Shown here: positions 48,190-61,200 of the stretch, in pieces | Layout: each line of letters opens with the position of its first letter | Position numbering within the stretch: the stretch's first letter is position 1 | NCBI RefSeq assembly: GCF_020283565.1 | Contig: NC_060061.1 | Location: 14,545,362-14,609,361, forward strand | Origin: Trifolium pratense | Taxonomy: Eukaryota > Streptophyta > Magnoliopsida > Fabales > Fabaceae | DNA length: 64,000 nt | Direction: 5' to 3' | Position numbers and translations under genes: made by a program | The notes under the pieces: generated by a model | What the model was told of the DNA's origin: nothing | What the model saw: only the letters and a program-made list of their open reading frames with translations | Database searches by the model: none

Positions 48190-49654
48190 TTAACAAAACT
48201 ATACAAGAGAATTTATTTCCTTATTTTTCAGATTTTGTAAAGATTTGTTTTATTAATATTCTATTACTTATTTTTAATTATTAATGACTTGTAATAATTT
48301 AAGGTGAATTCTTCGGTACACATATTATGTGGCAATGTACCGGTACATTGCTGATGTGTTTACCAAATCAAAAACATTTAATGCAGATTTTGTTTCTTTA
48401 TTAAATTTTTTATATTAAACACTACTTTTTAAAATTTGCAAATATATCCATCACATAAATATAATCATCAATCATATTCCACAATAAATCAAAGCATGTA
48501 TCAAATCTTCCAACCCAAATTTTCACTTTTTTTTTTTAACAAGATTCAAATATTTTAATATTTACTCCAATTTTTTTAATTATTATAATATCCTATAAAA
48601 TAATATGATTTTAGTATTGTGTATTTTCTAAAGAAAGAAACGTATGACTTTAACAAATTTTTTAATTATTATTATTATGAGTGGATGATTTTAATATTTC
48701 TATATTATTACCTTTTAAAATAATATTTTAATATTATTAGTTTATAAAGATTAATATTTATTTTCTGTTTAACCATTAATATATATATATATATATTAAA
48801 ATACATTTATTTATTTGTACAAAAAAAATAATTTATGTTAATTTTGCGTAATATTAATTGTTAATTTTTAGTGATTCGTAATATTTTATTTGGTTAAATA
48901 AGTTTTTTATCGCTGCAAAGTTACTGAATTTAATTTTTTATCTTCTCCACAAAATATTTATGCATGTAATTTTTTTTATTTACAATAGAGCTTAGGATCG
49001 ATCCCACGACCTCTAACATACTAAAGCAAACCTAGTATGCATGTAATTTTAATCATGTTGTTAAGTCGATGTGTATTTATGATGATTTTGCAAAATATGT
49101 ATAGAGCATTATAAAAAGTTTGTCCAAAAATTAGGAGCTCAAAATTTAATTTTTAGGTCAAAGTATTCGTTACTTTTATCTTTTTTTTTTTATTTATTAA
49201 ATTCATATTTAATTCATCTCATTTTAAAAAATACTAAAATTTTTGTAAATGAAATTTTTATATCAATAAAGAAATGTTTGATTGTCAAAATTTAAATTCA
49301 TAAGTATTTGTTAGTTCAATTAGGTTATATTGAACGACTTGATTGAGAAAAATTGAATTCCTTAATTAAAAACAAGTATAATTAGTTAGGTTTTGCATAT
49401 GAACTGTGTTTCAAGTTGAAGAGTTTGATATATAAATTTTGATTTTTTTAGTCACAGTCGGCATTATTAGTTGAGACTTAATAGTCAGGTTATATATGAA
49501 CTAAGTTTTTTGAGTCACAGGAAATCCAACTAGTTGATATTGAACCATTATCTTGCTGAAAGTTTGAATCCTATGTGTGTCATTCCAATTAAGTGATATT
49601 GGATTGTTTGAGAAAAAAATTGATCCACGAGGGATTCTTTTTTTAAAAAAAGAA

Positions 49655-49858
49655 ACTCGGTATCCGATCCTAGGACCGACTAATCCGAGACGACCAATCT
49701 CACCGCCCACTTGCACGGCCCCATATAAAGCCATAGTTTTTTTTTGCTCTGTACGAACTATCCCACCGAAATTGGCACACGAAGGAATCGAACCTAACAC
49801 CTTGAGAGGTGCATACTCCAATGACCCAAGCCAACACCACTAAACCAACCCAAGTGGG
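49655..49858 (-). mobile_element. tRNA-like SINE in the inner MULE
   Basis: Read on the minus strand it starts CCCACTTGGGTTGGTTTAGT, has a B-box GGTTCGATTCC, and continues GTGTGCCAATTTCGGTGGGA. A plus-strand relative lies at 57955-58080. Confidence 0.75.
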
Positions 49859-49944
49859 TTTCCATGAGGGATTCTTAAGTAACTGTTAGTCCGATTAGTT
49901 TTTTTTTTGTTGTTATTTTAGTCGGTTCAGTTAATTGAGATTTA

Positions 49945-50168
49945 GGTCCCCGTTTGGATTAGCTTATTTTTGAGCATATGCAAACAGTTTATGCAATATA
50001 AATTATGTTATAAATTATGTTTTATGTTATTTTATAAGTTCACACTAGTGAAAATTGTATTTTTATAACCTATTTTATCATAAACTACCTTGACAAACTT
50101 ATAATAATACGTAAAAATTGCATAAGCTGCTTGCATGAACTAAAAAATAAGCCAATCCAAACGGACCC
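49945..50168. mobile_element. 224-bp Harbinger-type MITE
   Basis: Ends GGTCCCCGTTTGGATTAGC and GCCAATCCAAACGGACCC are flanked by TTA at 49942-49944 and 50169-50171. Interior is AT-rich with TTTATGCAATATAAATTATG-type repeats. Nested in the inner MULE. Confidence 0.85.
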
Positions 50169-51056
50169 TTAATCATTATTTATTTGCAAAATATATAACT
50201 TACCAACAAGACAAATGATATTTTGTAAATTAAATTTGTTTGTTTTTATATTATATTAATGTTTTGTTTTATATTGTTAAAAAAAAAAGCCTAAACCTTG
50301 CGTCAAGAAAAATAAATAAAGCATAAACCTAATACTAAAACAAGATCCCTAATGTCATTCCGCTGTCGCGCACAATAAACAAAAATCAATAAAAAAATTT
50401 AACTTTGATTTTTTTTTTCTCTTTAAAATACTACTATTCTAAGCAAAAATCAATAACATCTTCAATTTTTTTTCTTTAGAAATACTACCCTTCTAAATAA
50501 AAATTAACATCTTTTAACTTTTATTTTCTTCAAAAATGCAACCGTTCAATATATAATCATGGTATCGGTTATACAAATTCACACAACAAAATACAGTGTA
50601 GTGAAGAAAATGCATTATCATGACAAATTAGACGGTTTCTATTCTCAAATTTTTGTCTTAAAACCAAGCCACTTGCCCACTTCAAATTTATCATGATACT
50701 TCTATTCTCTCTAATTTTCGGTTCCAAAATTCTTCAGTTTTGTGTTTTACTGTAACCCACTTGCAAAAACAAACATAAGGACAATTTTCTATGAACCCTA
50801 ATAACCTAAAACAAAAAAATCCAACACCCAAAAATTGAAAAACCACGAAATTGAGATATGAAAAAAAAAATGAACTTTATGAGAAATTGAAAGAAAGACA
50901 TCATAATTTTTTGTTCTTAAAGAAAGGCATCAGAATGAATTCAAGGGGTGCTATACTTTCAAAAAATAAAAGAAATTGATGTAAAAAAAAATATACGCAT
51001 ATTAAATCCCTAAAAATAAGTATCCAAAAAAAAAGAAAGAAAGGAGAACAAAGACA

Positions 51057-51193
<137 letters not shown>

Positions 51194-52449
51194 ACATGTT
51201 TAAGGAATTTTGATTTCTTTTGAAATTATGGAAACATGTTTTAAGGTTTCTAAATTACAATAATCCCCAATTTGAAATTTTTGTAAACTAAAAGAGTAAT
51301 TTAGGAAACTTCTATTTAAAGAAATCTTTAAAATGACTTGTTAAATTATCATTATATGTGGACCAATTAAAATTATACACATCAACGATGTACCGGTACA
51401 CATCCACATAATATGTGTACCGGAGTGCTCACCATAATTTAATTGGTTGTGTCTAATCATTAATGTTTAGGTGTAGACTCACCTAAGAATTTCTCTACTT
51501 ATGTTTGTGTTTTCATTCCTTACTTTCATGACCATTGGTGGATTCCCTTCATATGTGGAGGAGATGAAGGTATAATTCAAAGTTTCAAACATTTACATTT
51601 TTCTTAAAAAAATAAAATTTAATTGCTGGATACTTCTTCGATACGTACTGAAAATAGTCTGAGACATATTTATCGGTGTCGGATACGGTATTTGACGCGA
51701 TACTTAGACAATTTTTGAGTATCGAGGTTTCCTAGGGTTTAATAATATGCTATTAATTTGTTTAGGTATTTGAACTTGAAAGACTAAATGGACATTATGG
51801 TGTGACCGCATATGTGATTGGGAACATATTTTCATCTATGCCATATTTGTTGATGGTTTCACTGATTCCTGGAGCTATAGCATATTTCCCTCCTGGTCTT
51901 CAAAATGGATATGAACATTTTCTATATTTTATTTGTGCTCTATTTTGTTGTCTAATGTTAGTAGAGAGTCTTATGATGATAGTTGCAAGCATTGTTCCTG
52001 ATTTTCTAATGGGAATCATAACTGGTGCTGGAATTCAAGGAATGATGATGTTGGCTGGTGGATTCTTTAGATTGCCAAATGATCTTCCAAAGCCATTTTG
52101 GAGATATCCTATGTTCTATATTTCATTCCATAGATATGCTTTTCAAGGATCTTATAAAAATGAGTTTGAAGGACTCAAATTTAATAAAGATGATGAAATC
52201 GGTGGTTACATTAGTGGTGAAGATATTTTGAGAAATAAATATCATTTAGATATGGGTTATTCAAAATGGATTGATCTTGGAATATTGTTGGGTATGATTG
52301 TTCTGTATAGAGTTTTGTTTTTGATTATTATCAAAACTACTGAGAAGTTGAAACCTATTGTTGTATCTTATATGTCAATGTCTCATAAGAAAACATTACA
52401 AGTCTTGAAGAATTCTAGTGCCACTCCTTTATATAGAGAGATTGTATAA

Positions 52450-53097
52450 TTAAATATGTATTCAATGGTGTCTTCTTTCAAGTTATGTTTTTTTAATGAG
52501 AAATTGAATATGTAATTTCAAGCAAATAAGTAAATAGATTCTACTCAACATACTGCCAACAATATGGATGGATGAGATTCAAATGGCTCGGTAGAAAGCA
52601 TACATGCAACTTAATACTTACTATTGTTGTTTCCAAATTAAATGTAACTGTCATTGTTTGTCACATTTAAAAATTAGTCAAAATTTGTTATAAAAATAAT
52701 AAAAAATAAATTGTGACTTTTATTTTTTATAAAGATGATTGGAAGAAGCAGTTTCTTTGTGCCTTCCTTTTGGTGTTTGAGCCTTTGCATCTGTGTGGTG
52801 GTGGTTTCTTGTTTCCTGCTATCATAATAAGAGGCTGCTGATTCAAAAAAAGAGATTGATGTGAGCGTTTGGTTTTATGAGTTTTTGGTTTGGTGGGTGG
52901 AATATTATGAGATTGATGTAAACCTTAAGAATTTAAATTTAGGATTTTTAGGTTTTAAAATTGAAGATGAAGAAAAGAAGGGTGAAAAAAAAAAGAAAAA
53001 CTAATTTAGCCTTAATTGTTTAAGGAAAGTTTTAAAAAAGAGGTACTAGGCTCCTAGACTAAATTAATGCAAGCAGCGCCCTATATGTTAAAAAAAT
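52450..53097. other. 3' flank of the ABCG pseudogene
   Basis: No gene is supported. A stretch at 52740-52830 with GTGTTTGAGCCTTTGCATC is unassigned. It ends at the target duplication of the next MULE. Confidence 0.45.
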
Positions 53098-54029
53098 GGT
53101 GAATTCTTCGGTTCACATATTATGTGGATGTGTACCGGTACATCGCTGATGTGGTTAACAAGTAATATAGTAATTAATGCAAATTTGTCAACAAAAAAAA
53201 ATTAATGCATATTTTGTTTCTTTATTAAGTTTTTTATATTAAACACTACTTTTTAATATTGGCAAATGTATCCTTCCTTAATATATCAAACCATGAATCA
53301 TATCTTTCAACTTATATATGATTTTCAACAAATTCAAATATTTTAATATTATTCTAATATCTTATGAATAATATTATTTTAGTATTTTGTATTTTCTTAA
53401 AAATTAAAATATGATTTTAATAACTTTTTTAATTATTCAAACAAAAAAACTTTTAAAATTATTAATATGATTGATCCAACTACGATTTTAATATTTCAAT
53501 ATTATTACCTTTAATTTTTTTTTAATATTATTAGTTTATAAAGATTAATATTCATTTACCACCTAATCATTAGTGCATATAATTATTAAAAAATATTTAT
53601 TTTTTAGTAAAAAAAACTTAATTTTTTTAATATGTATATATTTATTGTAATATTGTTAATTTTTAGTGATTCATTATATTTTACAGGGTTAAATAAGTTT
53701 GTTATCGATACAAAATTACTAAATTTAATTTTTCATCTTCATAAGAAAATGTCATGTTTTGATCCTCACAAAATATTTATGCATGCAATTTTGGTCATGT
53801 TGTAAAGTTGATGTATATTTCTGATGATTTTGCAAATATGTATAGCGAATTATAAAAAGTTTGTCCAAAAGTAAGGAGAACAAAATTTGATTTCTAGGTC
53901 AAAATATTCGTTACTTTTATCTTGATATTTTGATTTACAAAATTCATATTTAATTCGTCTCATATTAAAAAATACTAAAGTTTTGTAAATGAACTTTTGA
54001 TATTGTTCTAGACATGCTTAATTGTCGAA

Positions 54030-54900
54030 ATTTAAATTCATAAGTTATTGTTAGTCCAATTAAGTGATATTGAACGACTTGATTGAGAAAAATTGAATTC
54101 TTTAATAAAGTAAGTATAATTAGTTAAGTTTGCATATGAACTATGTTTCAAGTTGAAGGGTTTGATCTAAATTTTTTGATTTATGTTGACACAATTGACA
54201 TTATTAGTCGAGACTTAATAGTCATTTCATTTGAACTATGTTTTTTTAAGTCATAGTTAATCTAACTAGTTGAGGTTGAATTGTTTGATTTTAGAATTTG
54301 AATTCTTAAGTGTTTCTCATTCCCACTTGGTCAAGTTGAATAGTGAGATTGAGAATGTTTGATCTCCTTAGTTCCTTTCAGTCTAATTGGTTGTGACTTA
54401 ACAATCCTTTCATAAAAACTAGGTTTCTGGTGTAATAGTTCGTCCAACAATATGAGATTGAACTGTTAGCTAGAATGTTGAAATTCACCTTTTTAAGTGT
54501 TTATCATTTCAATTAGGTCAAGTTGAATAGATTAACTGAGATGAATTGATTCCCTATGTCACAATTGAGAAAATTAGTTGAGACTTAACACTCATTTCAT
54601 ATGAATTACGTTTCTTGAGTCATAGTTAATCTAACAAGTTGATGTTGAACTGTTACATTGTCGACATTTAAATTCTTAAGTGTTTTACATTTCAATTTGG
54701 TCAATTTATTTCTTTGGTTCTTATCGATAGAATTGGTAGCAACTTAATAATCCTTTTCTAATAACTAGGTTTTTGATTCACAAGTAATCCAATTAGTTGA
54801 CATCGAAATATTATATTGCTAAAAATTTAAATGTCATGGGTCTCGTTCCAATTAGGTGGTATTGAATTGTTTGAGAAAAAAATTAAAACGAAACACGTAC
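54030..54900. repeat. Degenerate long-period tandem repeat in the MULE
   Basis: Variants of TCATAGTTAATCTAACTAGT followed by TGA-GTTGAA and TTAAGTGTTT recur every roughly 160-250 bp. The copy in the sibling element (around 49310-49600) has fewer units, suggesting expansion or loss after the elements separated. Confidence 0.6.
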
Positions 54901-55472
54901 AATACAACTGAAGTTGTCCTGTCAAGTCCCTTAAGTTTTAGCATATCAAATGCACCCTTAATCATAGTTGGTAGAATTACTTTTTTTTTTTTTTTTTAAG
55001 AATCACACACTACATGAAAACCTCAATTTTCTAATAAAACTTGTTGAAGGCTTAAGTAAGTAAAGCCCTCAAACTTATTAGGGGGCTTCTATGGTACATA
55101 TGAAAAAAATTCAATCTACCGGTACATTAGATCAATTAATTAATAATTATTTATTAAATAAAAAAATTAGTTGCCGATTATTGTATTTCAGAGATAATAA
55201 TTTCATAAGAAAAGACACAATTTCAATATTTTATAAGCAATACACAAACGTTTTTACATTTTTTCATAAAAAAAAAATCAATATTGACTATTATGAGTGA
55301 TAAAATTTTTATTTTTTTTTATAATTTTGATAAATAGTATTTAGTTATTATAATATTTTAAATGATAAAAAATGATTTATTTTGGAAAAATATTCATTTA
55401 CCTAATAATTTAATGATCTAATATATCGGAAAAATATTCATTTACCTAATAGAGGTCTGGATAGGTCGGGTT

Positions 55473-55730
55473 CAATTTGAAAGCGACTCGCAGGTTTTAA
55501 CTGAAGCTATTCGAACGAGGCATAGTGATAATTCGGAATTTAGTTTAATTGTTGCTGATATTATCCAAATTATGTTATCGTGTATAAACTTTGAAGTGAA
55601 GTTTGTTAGGAGACAAGTGAATATGATTGCTCATTCACTTGCTCGGGCGGCCAATTCTTGGGCTAGTTTCTGTAGATTTGAGATTATTCTTTTATGTATT
55701 GAACATTTACTAGTTAATGGAAGGCGTTAA
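55473..55730 (+). pseudogene. LINE-type RNase H domain fragment
   Basis: An 85-codon open frame without a Met start reads FESDSQVLTEAIRTRHSDN, then LIVADIIQIMLSCINFEVKF and VRRQVNMIAHSLARAANSWA, ending in TAA at 55728-55730. ESDSQ with the later conserved R-N--AH-LA block is the C-terminal half of the plant RVT_3-type RNase H. The N-terminal catalytic residues are absent. It sits inside the MULE at 53098-56772. Confidence 0.8.
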
Positions 55731-55779
55731 GTTTGTTTGATTAAAAAATAAAAAAAAAAATTGAAGGAATATTTTTAGT

Positions 55780-55839
55780 AAAGGGTAATTTTGGTAGAAA
55801 CTCTCAAATATTGTACAAAAAAAATATTTGAGAGTTTCT

Positions 55840-55885
<46 letters not shown>

Positions 55886-55992
55886 AGAGTTTTCCAAAAA
55901 AAAAAGGTACCGTATATATAATATTTGAGAGAGTTTTTTTAAAAATATATAACATTTGAGATATTTGAGAGTTTCTACCAAAATTACCCTTT
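55780..55992. mobile_element. Fold-back element with (AT)n core
   Basis: GGGTAATTTTGGTAGAAACT at the left is mirrored by AGTTTCTACCAAAATTACCC at the right, with extra internal copies of CTCTCAAATATT / AATATTTGAGAG. A 38-bp (AT)n run occupies about 55844-55881. Confidence 0.75.
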
Positions 55993-56064
55993 ATTGCAAA
56001 TATTTCCTCACCTCCCCTTCACTCCATCTACTTCGAAACAAACATATCCTAAATGAAAATGTTA

Positions 56065-56210
56065 CTCCATCCGATCCTATATATAAGAAAAAGTTTATTT
56101 TTTAGATTCATTGTAAAATTGATGTATCTAGATAACATTATAGTCTAGATACATCAACTTTACATTGAATTTAAAAATAATCTTTTTCTTATATATAGGA
56201 TCGGAGGGGG
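56065..56210. mobile_element. Stowaway-type MITE, near-perfect hairpin
   Basis: CTCCATCCGATCCTATATAT and ATATATAGGATCGGAGGGGG are complementary and the arms continue almost to the centre (TGATGTATCTAGA and TCTAGATACATCA). TA flanks both sides. Confidence 0.9.
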
Positions 56211-56782
56211 TATTTAGTAAGAATTTTTTGATGCAAGAAAGAGAAGAATGATACCCACAACCTAAAACAAAAAAAAAATCAACTGCCGGAAATTGAAAAA
56301 CCTCGAAATTGCATATATGAAACAAAAATATGAACTTTACGAGAAATTGAAAGAAATGCTTCAAAACGAGTGGTGCTATAAGTATAAAAAATAATAGAAA
56401 TTGATGAAAAGCAAAAAAAAAAACACACATATTAAAACCCTATTGTCAATTTCACAAAAAAAAAAAACCCTTTTGTAAAAAAAAAAAACCATTTTGAACT
56501 TTTTGTAAATTAAAAATCTCATTTCATCTCTTTTTATTTTATTTTATTTTTACAAAACATCTCTATTTATTTTGACAAAAGGCAATTTAGGAAATTTCTT
56601 TAATTTCCATTTTAAAATTTTTGTAAATTAAAAGTGTAATTTAGGAAATTTCTATTTAAAGAAGTCTTGAAATGACATGTTAAATTATTATTACATGTGG
56701 ACCAATTAAAATTATACACCTTAACAGTGTACCGGTACACGTCCACATAAGATGTGTACCGAAGTGCTCACCTAAAAAAATA

Positions 56783-56932
56783 CTCATTCCGTTTCAAAAT
56801 ATAAACAAAAATTAGTCAATAAAAGTAAATATATTTATGTACCAAAAAAAAGTAAATGTATTTGGTCCAAATTTTAAACCAAATACATCAAATTTTTTGA
56901 CTCATTTTTGTTTATATTTTAGGATGAATGAA
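56783..56932. mobile_element. Short TIR MITE
   Basis: CTCATTCCGTTTCAAAATAT at the left mirrors ATATTTTAGGATGAATGAA at the right; TA lies on both sides. Central arms with AAATGTATTTGG and CCAAATACATC also pair. Confidence 0.75.
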
Positions 56933-57352
56933 TACTCCATATTATAGTTAACAGAGTATTTTAACATGTTAAATGAACGATTTTGAATATTAATAGTTTT
57001 AGTTATTTGTTATTAAAAATTATAAACACTTGAAATGTTAAAAATATTCATCCGAAAATATCATCTTATATGACAATATTTATTTTATATATTTGTAGTA
57101 AAAAATTATGGTAAGAGTATCACATCATTAATTCATTATAATTCAATTGATAAAAATATTATATTTATATATAAAAATTGAAGTCCAAACTTTGATAGAC
57201 ATCCATTATTATTTTTTTTTTATTTTACAAATGATAGAAATCCATTTACTTATTTGAAAATGTGCAATTCTAATTACTCCACTAAACAACTAGACAAAAA
57301 TAATTACCGTCAAAACATGTTATGTGATTACTATATATATAATTCTAGTTAG

Positions 57353-57515
57353 GGTTATGTTAATGTGTGCCCTAAGGGCACATGATAAAGTATCCTAATA
57401 TAGAAATACTGTATTTAATAATGTAAGAAATTTAATGTATAAAAGTAAAAATACACAAATTCCCAAAAATAATTTCTATATTTGCTTCCTTAACATGTGC
57501 CCTTAAGGACACAAG
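57353..57515. mobile_element. MITE-like inverted repeat
   Basis: GTTATGTTAATGTGTGCCCT and ACATGTGCCCTTAAGGACAC with AAGTTAACATTC form inverted ends around an AT-rich centre. The exact ends and TSD are unclear. Confidence 0.5.
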
Positions 57516-57954
57516 TTAACATTCTCCTTCCAGTTATTAAGCTAGTTGATAAAAAAAATCAATTTGTTAGCCGCCGCTGCTTTCAATTTTTCATACCAAA
57601 CCGCCTTTAATATGAGTAGCTGTAAATTTCTGCTGGAAGGAATATATTCCTGTCAACGTCCTAAAAAACTGTACTATTAATCTAATTTTCCTTATAGTCA
57701 ACGTCATCTGAATGAAGAAGGTCAAACATTATACTAACCGAGAGAAACATATTTCCTACTGTTATAGCATGACGGTCAGATGGTGTAATCAATCTCATCT
57801 CAGCCATCTGATCTAAAATCAAAGGTTGAGATTATTTTAATAAAAGAATACAATTTTAAATCTTGTCCATCTAGTCTGATATCAACGATCTAAAACTGCG
57901 TGTGACTATGTTGATCTATTATTGTTAGGAATCTACATACATCCATAACCGACT

Positions 57955-58080
57955 TAGGTTGGCTAAGTGGTATAATGTGCTCCTTTTAAGGTCTTAAGTT
58001 TGATTCTTTCGGATGTCAATTTCTGTGAACTAGTTCATACAAAATAAAAAACTCTGCCTTTAATTAGGATCCTACAAGTA
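57955..58080 (+). mobile_element. SINE of the 49655-49858 family
   Basis: GACTTAGGTTGGCTAAGTGG, then TGCTCCTTTTAAGGTCTTAA, a degenerate B-box TTTGATTCTTTC and TCAATTTCTGTGAACTAGTT match the minus-strand SINE. It lies just upstream of the intact ABCG gene. Confidence 0.65.
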
Positions 58081-58225
58081 AACGGTGTGATTAATCTCCT
58101 CAGATTAATCGGTCACTAAGCCTGGAAGTCTATTTTAATACTATACTATATTATACAATGACAGAAATTAAAAATTAAAAATAATAATCTAAATGCACAT
58201 ACTAAAAATCCTCGCACCAAACACT

Positions 58226-58235
58226 CTATATATTT
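58226..58235 (+). promoter_or_regulatory. TATA box of the intact ABCG gene
   Basis: CTATATATTT lies 45 bp before the ATG at 58271, conserved in sequence and nearly in spacing in the pseudogene copy. It predicts a very short leader of about 10-15 bases if transcription starts 30 bases downstream. Confidence 0.65.
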
Positions 58236-58270
58236 GGCTCCACTTTAGACAAATTCTTAATTATACTACA

Positions 58271-61200
58271 ATGACTTCTCCCCTTATTTCAGCTGTCTCT
58301 AATAATATTTTAGAGATTGAAGCAAGTAGCAGAGAGAAGGTATCAAGCAATAAAGGAGGAGAAGAAGAGAATGGAATTAGTTTGACATGGAAGGATCTAT
58401 GGGTGACTGTTGCTGCTTCTTCTTCAAAAGGAAAGATGAAAGAAAACAAATCAATTCTTGATGGTCTAACTGGTTATGCAAAACCAGGTCAACTTTTGGC
58501 CATAATGGGTCCTTCTGGTTGTGGAAAATCTACACTTCTTGATGCTTTAGCAGGTAAACATACATAGTTACATACTACATCATCTTGATTCTTGACCCTT
58601 TATTTTTTGTGGAAAATCTACACTCCTTGACTCTTGAGTCTTGATGCTTTTAACTCCAAATAACTAATTCCCAACTACTCACTCCGTCCCTAATTATAAG
58701 TACTCTTTCAAACATAAAATTTGTCCCCAAATATAAGTCATTTTCAATTTCATAAATATATTTATTATTACTTTTTCAAACATAACCCTACTTTGTATTG
58801 GAATCCGTAAAGTCAACTACAAATACATCTTTTCACCAAAGACAATTTAGTAATTGTAACATCTAAAAAGTTCGCATTAATTACGCTACCGACTTTTCTT
58901 TTTACATTTTTGCCAGATATAATCGTTTTTCTTTGATTAACCGGTATGTTTAGGTGAATTCGGAAAATTTAATAAAAACAAATATTTTTTTTTGACTTAT
59001 TAGCTACATAATATTAAGTAATTTGGTTGAATCAACATATGAAATGAAGGACCAAAAGTCAATATATCAAAACTACTTCCATGATTTTTAATTCTTAATT
59101 AAGGAGGTGGCGTGTACGTATGTGTTATTTTATTTCATCTTACTACGTAATTCTACACAATCTACACACATATTATACTCCCTCCGGTCCTTTTTATAAG
59201 AAACAATGTGGAAAAAAATTTTGGTCCTTTTTATAAGAAACAATCATTAAATTTATTCTTACAATTCCATTTTTACCCTTATTAAATTGTATCCATTCCA
59301 AAGTTATGCATTAATTAGAGTGATATATTCCCTAAGGATAAATTAATACACCAAGGTTAATTTTGGAATAGATTGTAAAATTTTAGAATTTTTATTAAGA
59401 AAGATAAGGTTTCTTGGTATGTGTGTTTTTTCCAAATTGTTTCTTATAATAAGGACCAGAGGGAGTATATGCATTAGAAAACAAGTTTAGATATTTATAT
59501 ATCAAAGTCTAAAATGATTTTTTGAAATGGTTAAAGTCTAATATGTTAACAAGGTATGTTATTCCAACACAAATTTGAGACACAAAATTGACACATCTCT
59601 CTTTCCACTCACAAAGCACGCAAAACGAGGAATGTAAAAAATATTAAAAAAACAAAAAAAATATATTTGTTGTATTTTTGTCAAATAAATGTGTTTACCT
59701 AACATTTTCCTATGTTAACCGTTCATATATAAATTTCCTTGAGTGGGAACTAAGGAAACAGAACACAATTTGCTGTAGCAGCATGGTTTTTCTTTATAAT
59801 ATTGTGATGTGATGTGGTTCAATTCTTCATTATATTCCGTTAAGAAATCTCACACCGGTTGCGAGATGATCTGTGTTTTATAAGTGACGACAATTTTCAC
59901 CTCTGTCACAAGTCAGTTTTATAGGGTTGAGTTAGACTCAACTCCCAATTTTAAGAGGTTGCAATGCATGCAATCTTTGAACAATTTGACATATATTTCA
60001 GGGAGATTAGATTCTAACACAAGACAATCAGGGGAGATTTTGATCAATGGCAACAAACAAGCATTGGCTTATGGAACCTCGGTAAAATTCTTTAACAAAA
60101 ACAAATAGTAATTAAACTACTCATTATGTAACAAAATATAAGTTAAATGATTTAAAAAGTCCAGTGTTTTTTATCTGAATTTTGGACCGAATACATTTTG
60201 ACTTTTTAAATCTTGTTTATATTTTGTAGTACTAAGTTAGTCCATTAACCAATATTCTTTCAAATTGATTTGTTTATAGGCATATGTGACACAAGATGAT
60301 ACATTATTAACAACCTTAACCGTTAAAGAAGCAGTATACTACTCAGCTCAACTTCAATTGCCTGACACAATGTCAAAGCAAGAGAAGAAAGAAAGAGCAG
60401 ACTTTACAATCAAAGAAATGGGTCTACAAGATGCAATTAACACAAGAATTGGAGGGTGGGGTGTTAAAGGAATAAGTGGAGGTCAAAAAAGGAGAGTCAG
60501 CATTAGCATTGAGATTCTAACACGTCCTAGACTTCTGTTTCTTGATGAACCAACAAGTGGACTTGATAGTGCTGCTTCTTACTATGTTATGAAAAGAATA
60601 GCTTCTTTGGATAAAAAAGATGGAATTCAAAGGACTATTATTGCCTCAATCCATCAACCTAGTACTGAAGTTTTTCAACTTTTCCATAATCTTTGTCTTT
60701 TGTCTTCAGGTAAAACTGTTTATTTTGGACCTGCTTCTGCTGCTTCTGAGGTTAGAAACTAAGCCTTTTTTATATCCATTATTATCATAAAGTTTTACTT
60801 TTATGTTAGTTTTCAATTTATCATTGTTAACCACTTGATGATTAATTCTGTTTTTGTTTCAATGTAGTTTTTTGCTTTGAATGGATTTCCTTGTCCTCCT
60901 CTCCAAAATCCATCTGATCATTTACTTAAAACTATAAACAAGGATTTTGATCAGGTAAGTTGATTAAGCAATACTAACATTGATTCCTTATTTTATAGAT
61001 GATTTCTTCATCATTAGTATCATAGTAGTTTGCATAACTCAAATAATTTTGAAATATGTTTCTATGTTAGGATATTGAGATGGATTTAGCAGAGATCAAC
61101 AAAACAATTTCCACAGAGCAAGCAATTGGTATCCTTGTAAGCTCCTATAAATCATCTGAAAGAAACCAAGAAGTTAAAAATGAAGTAGCAGTACTATCTA

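Larger units (their letters stand above)
53098..56772. mobile_element. MULE-type element, 3.7 kb, sibling of 48303-51433
   Basis: Left end GGTGAATTCTTCGGTTCACA with the TGTACCGGTACA palindrome, right end GTACCGAAGTGCTCACC. TAAAAAAAT flanks it at 53089-53097 and 56773-56781. Contains a degenerate tandem region, a LINE RNase H fragment, a fold-back element with (AT)n, and a Stowaway MITE. No transposase. Confidence 0.85.

Noticed and set aside
58193..58270. N-terminal extension of the intact ABCG gene from an upstream in-frame ATG
   Set aside because: The extension runs through the TATA box and is not conserved as an open frame in the paralog, whose first ATG aligns with 58271.
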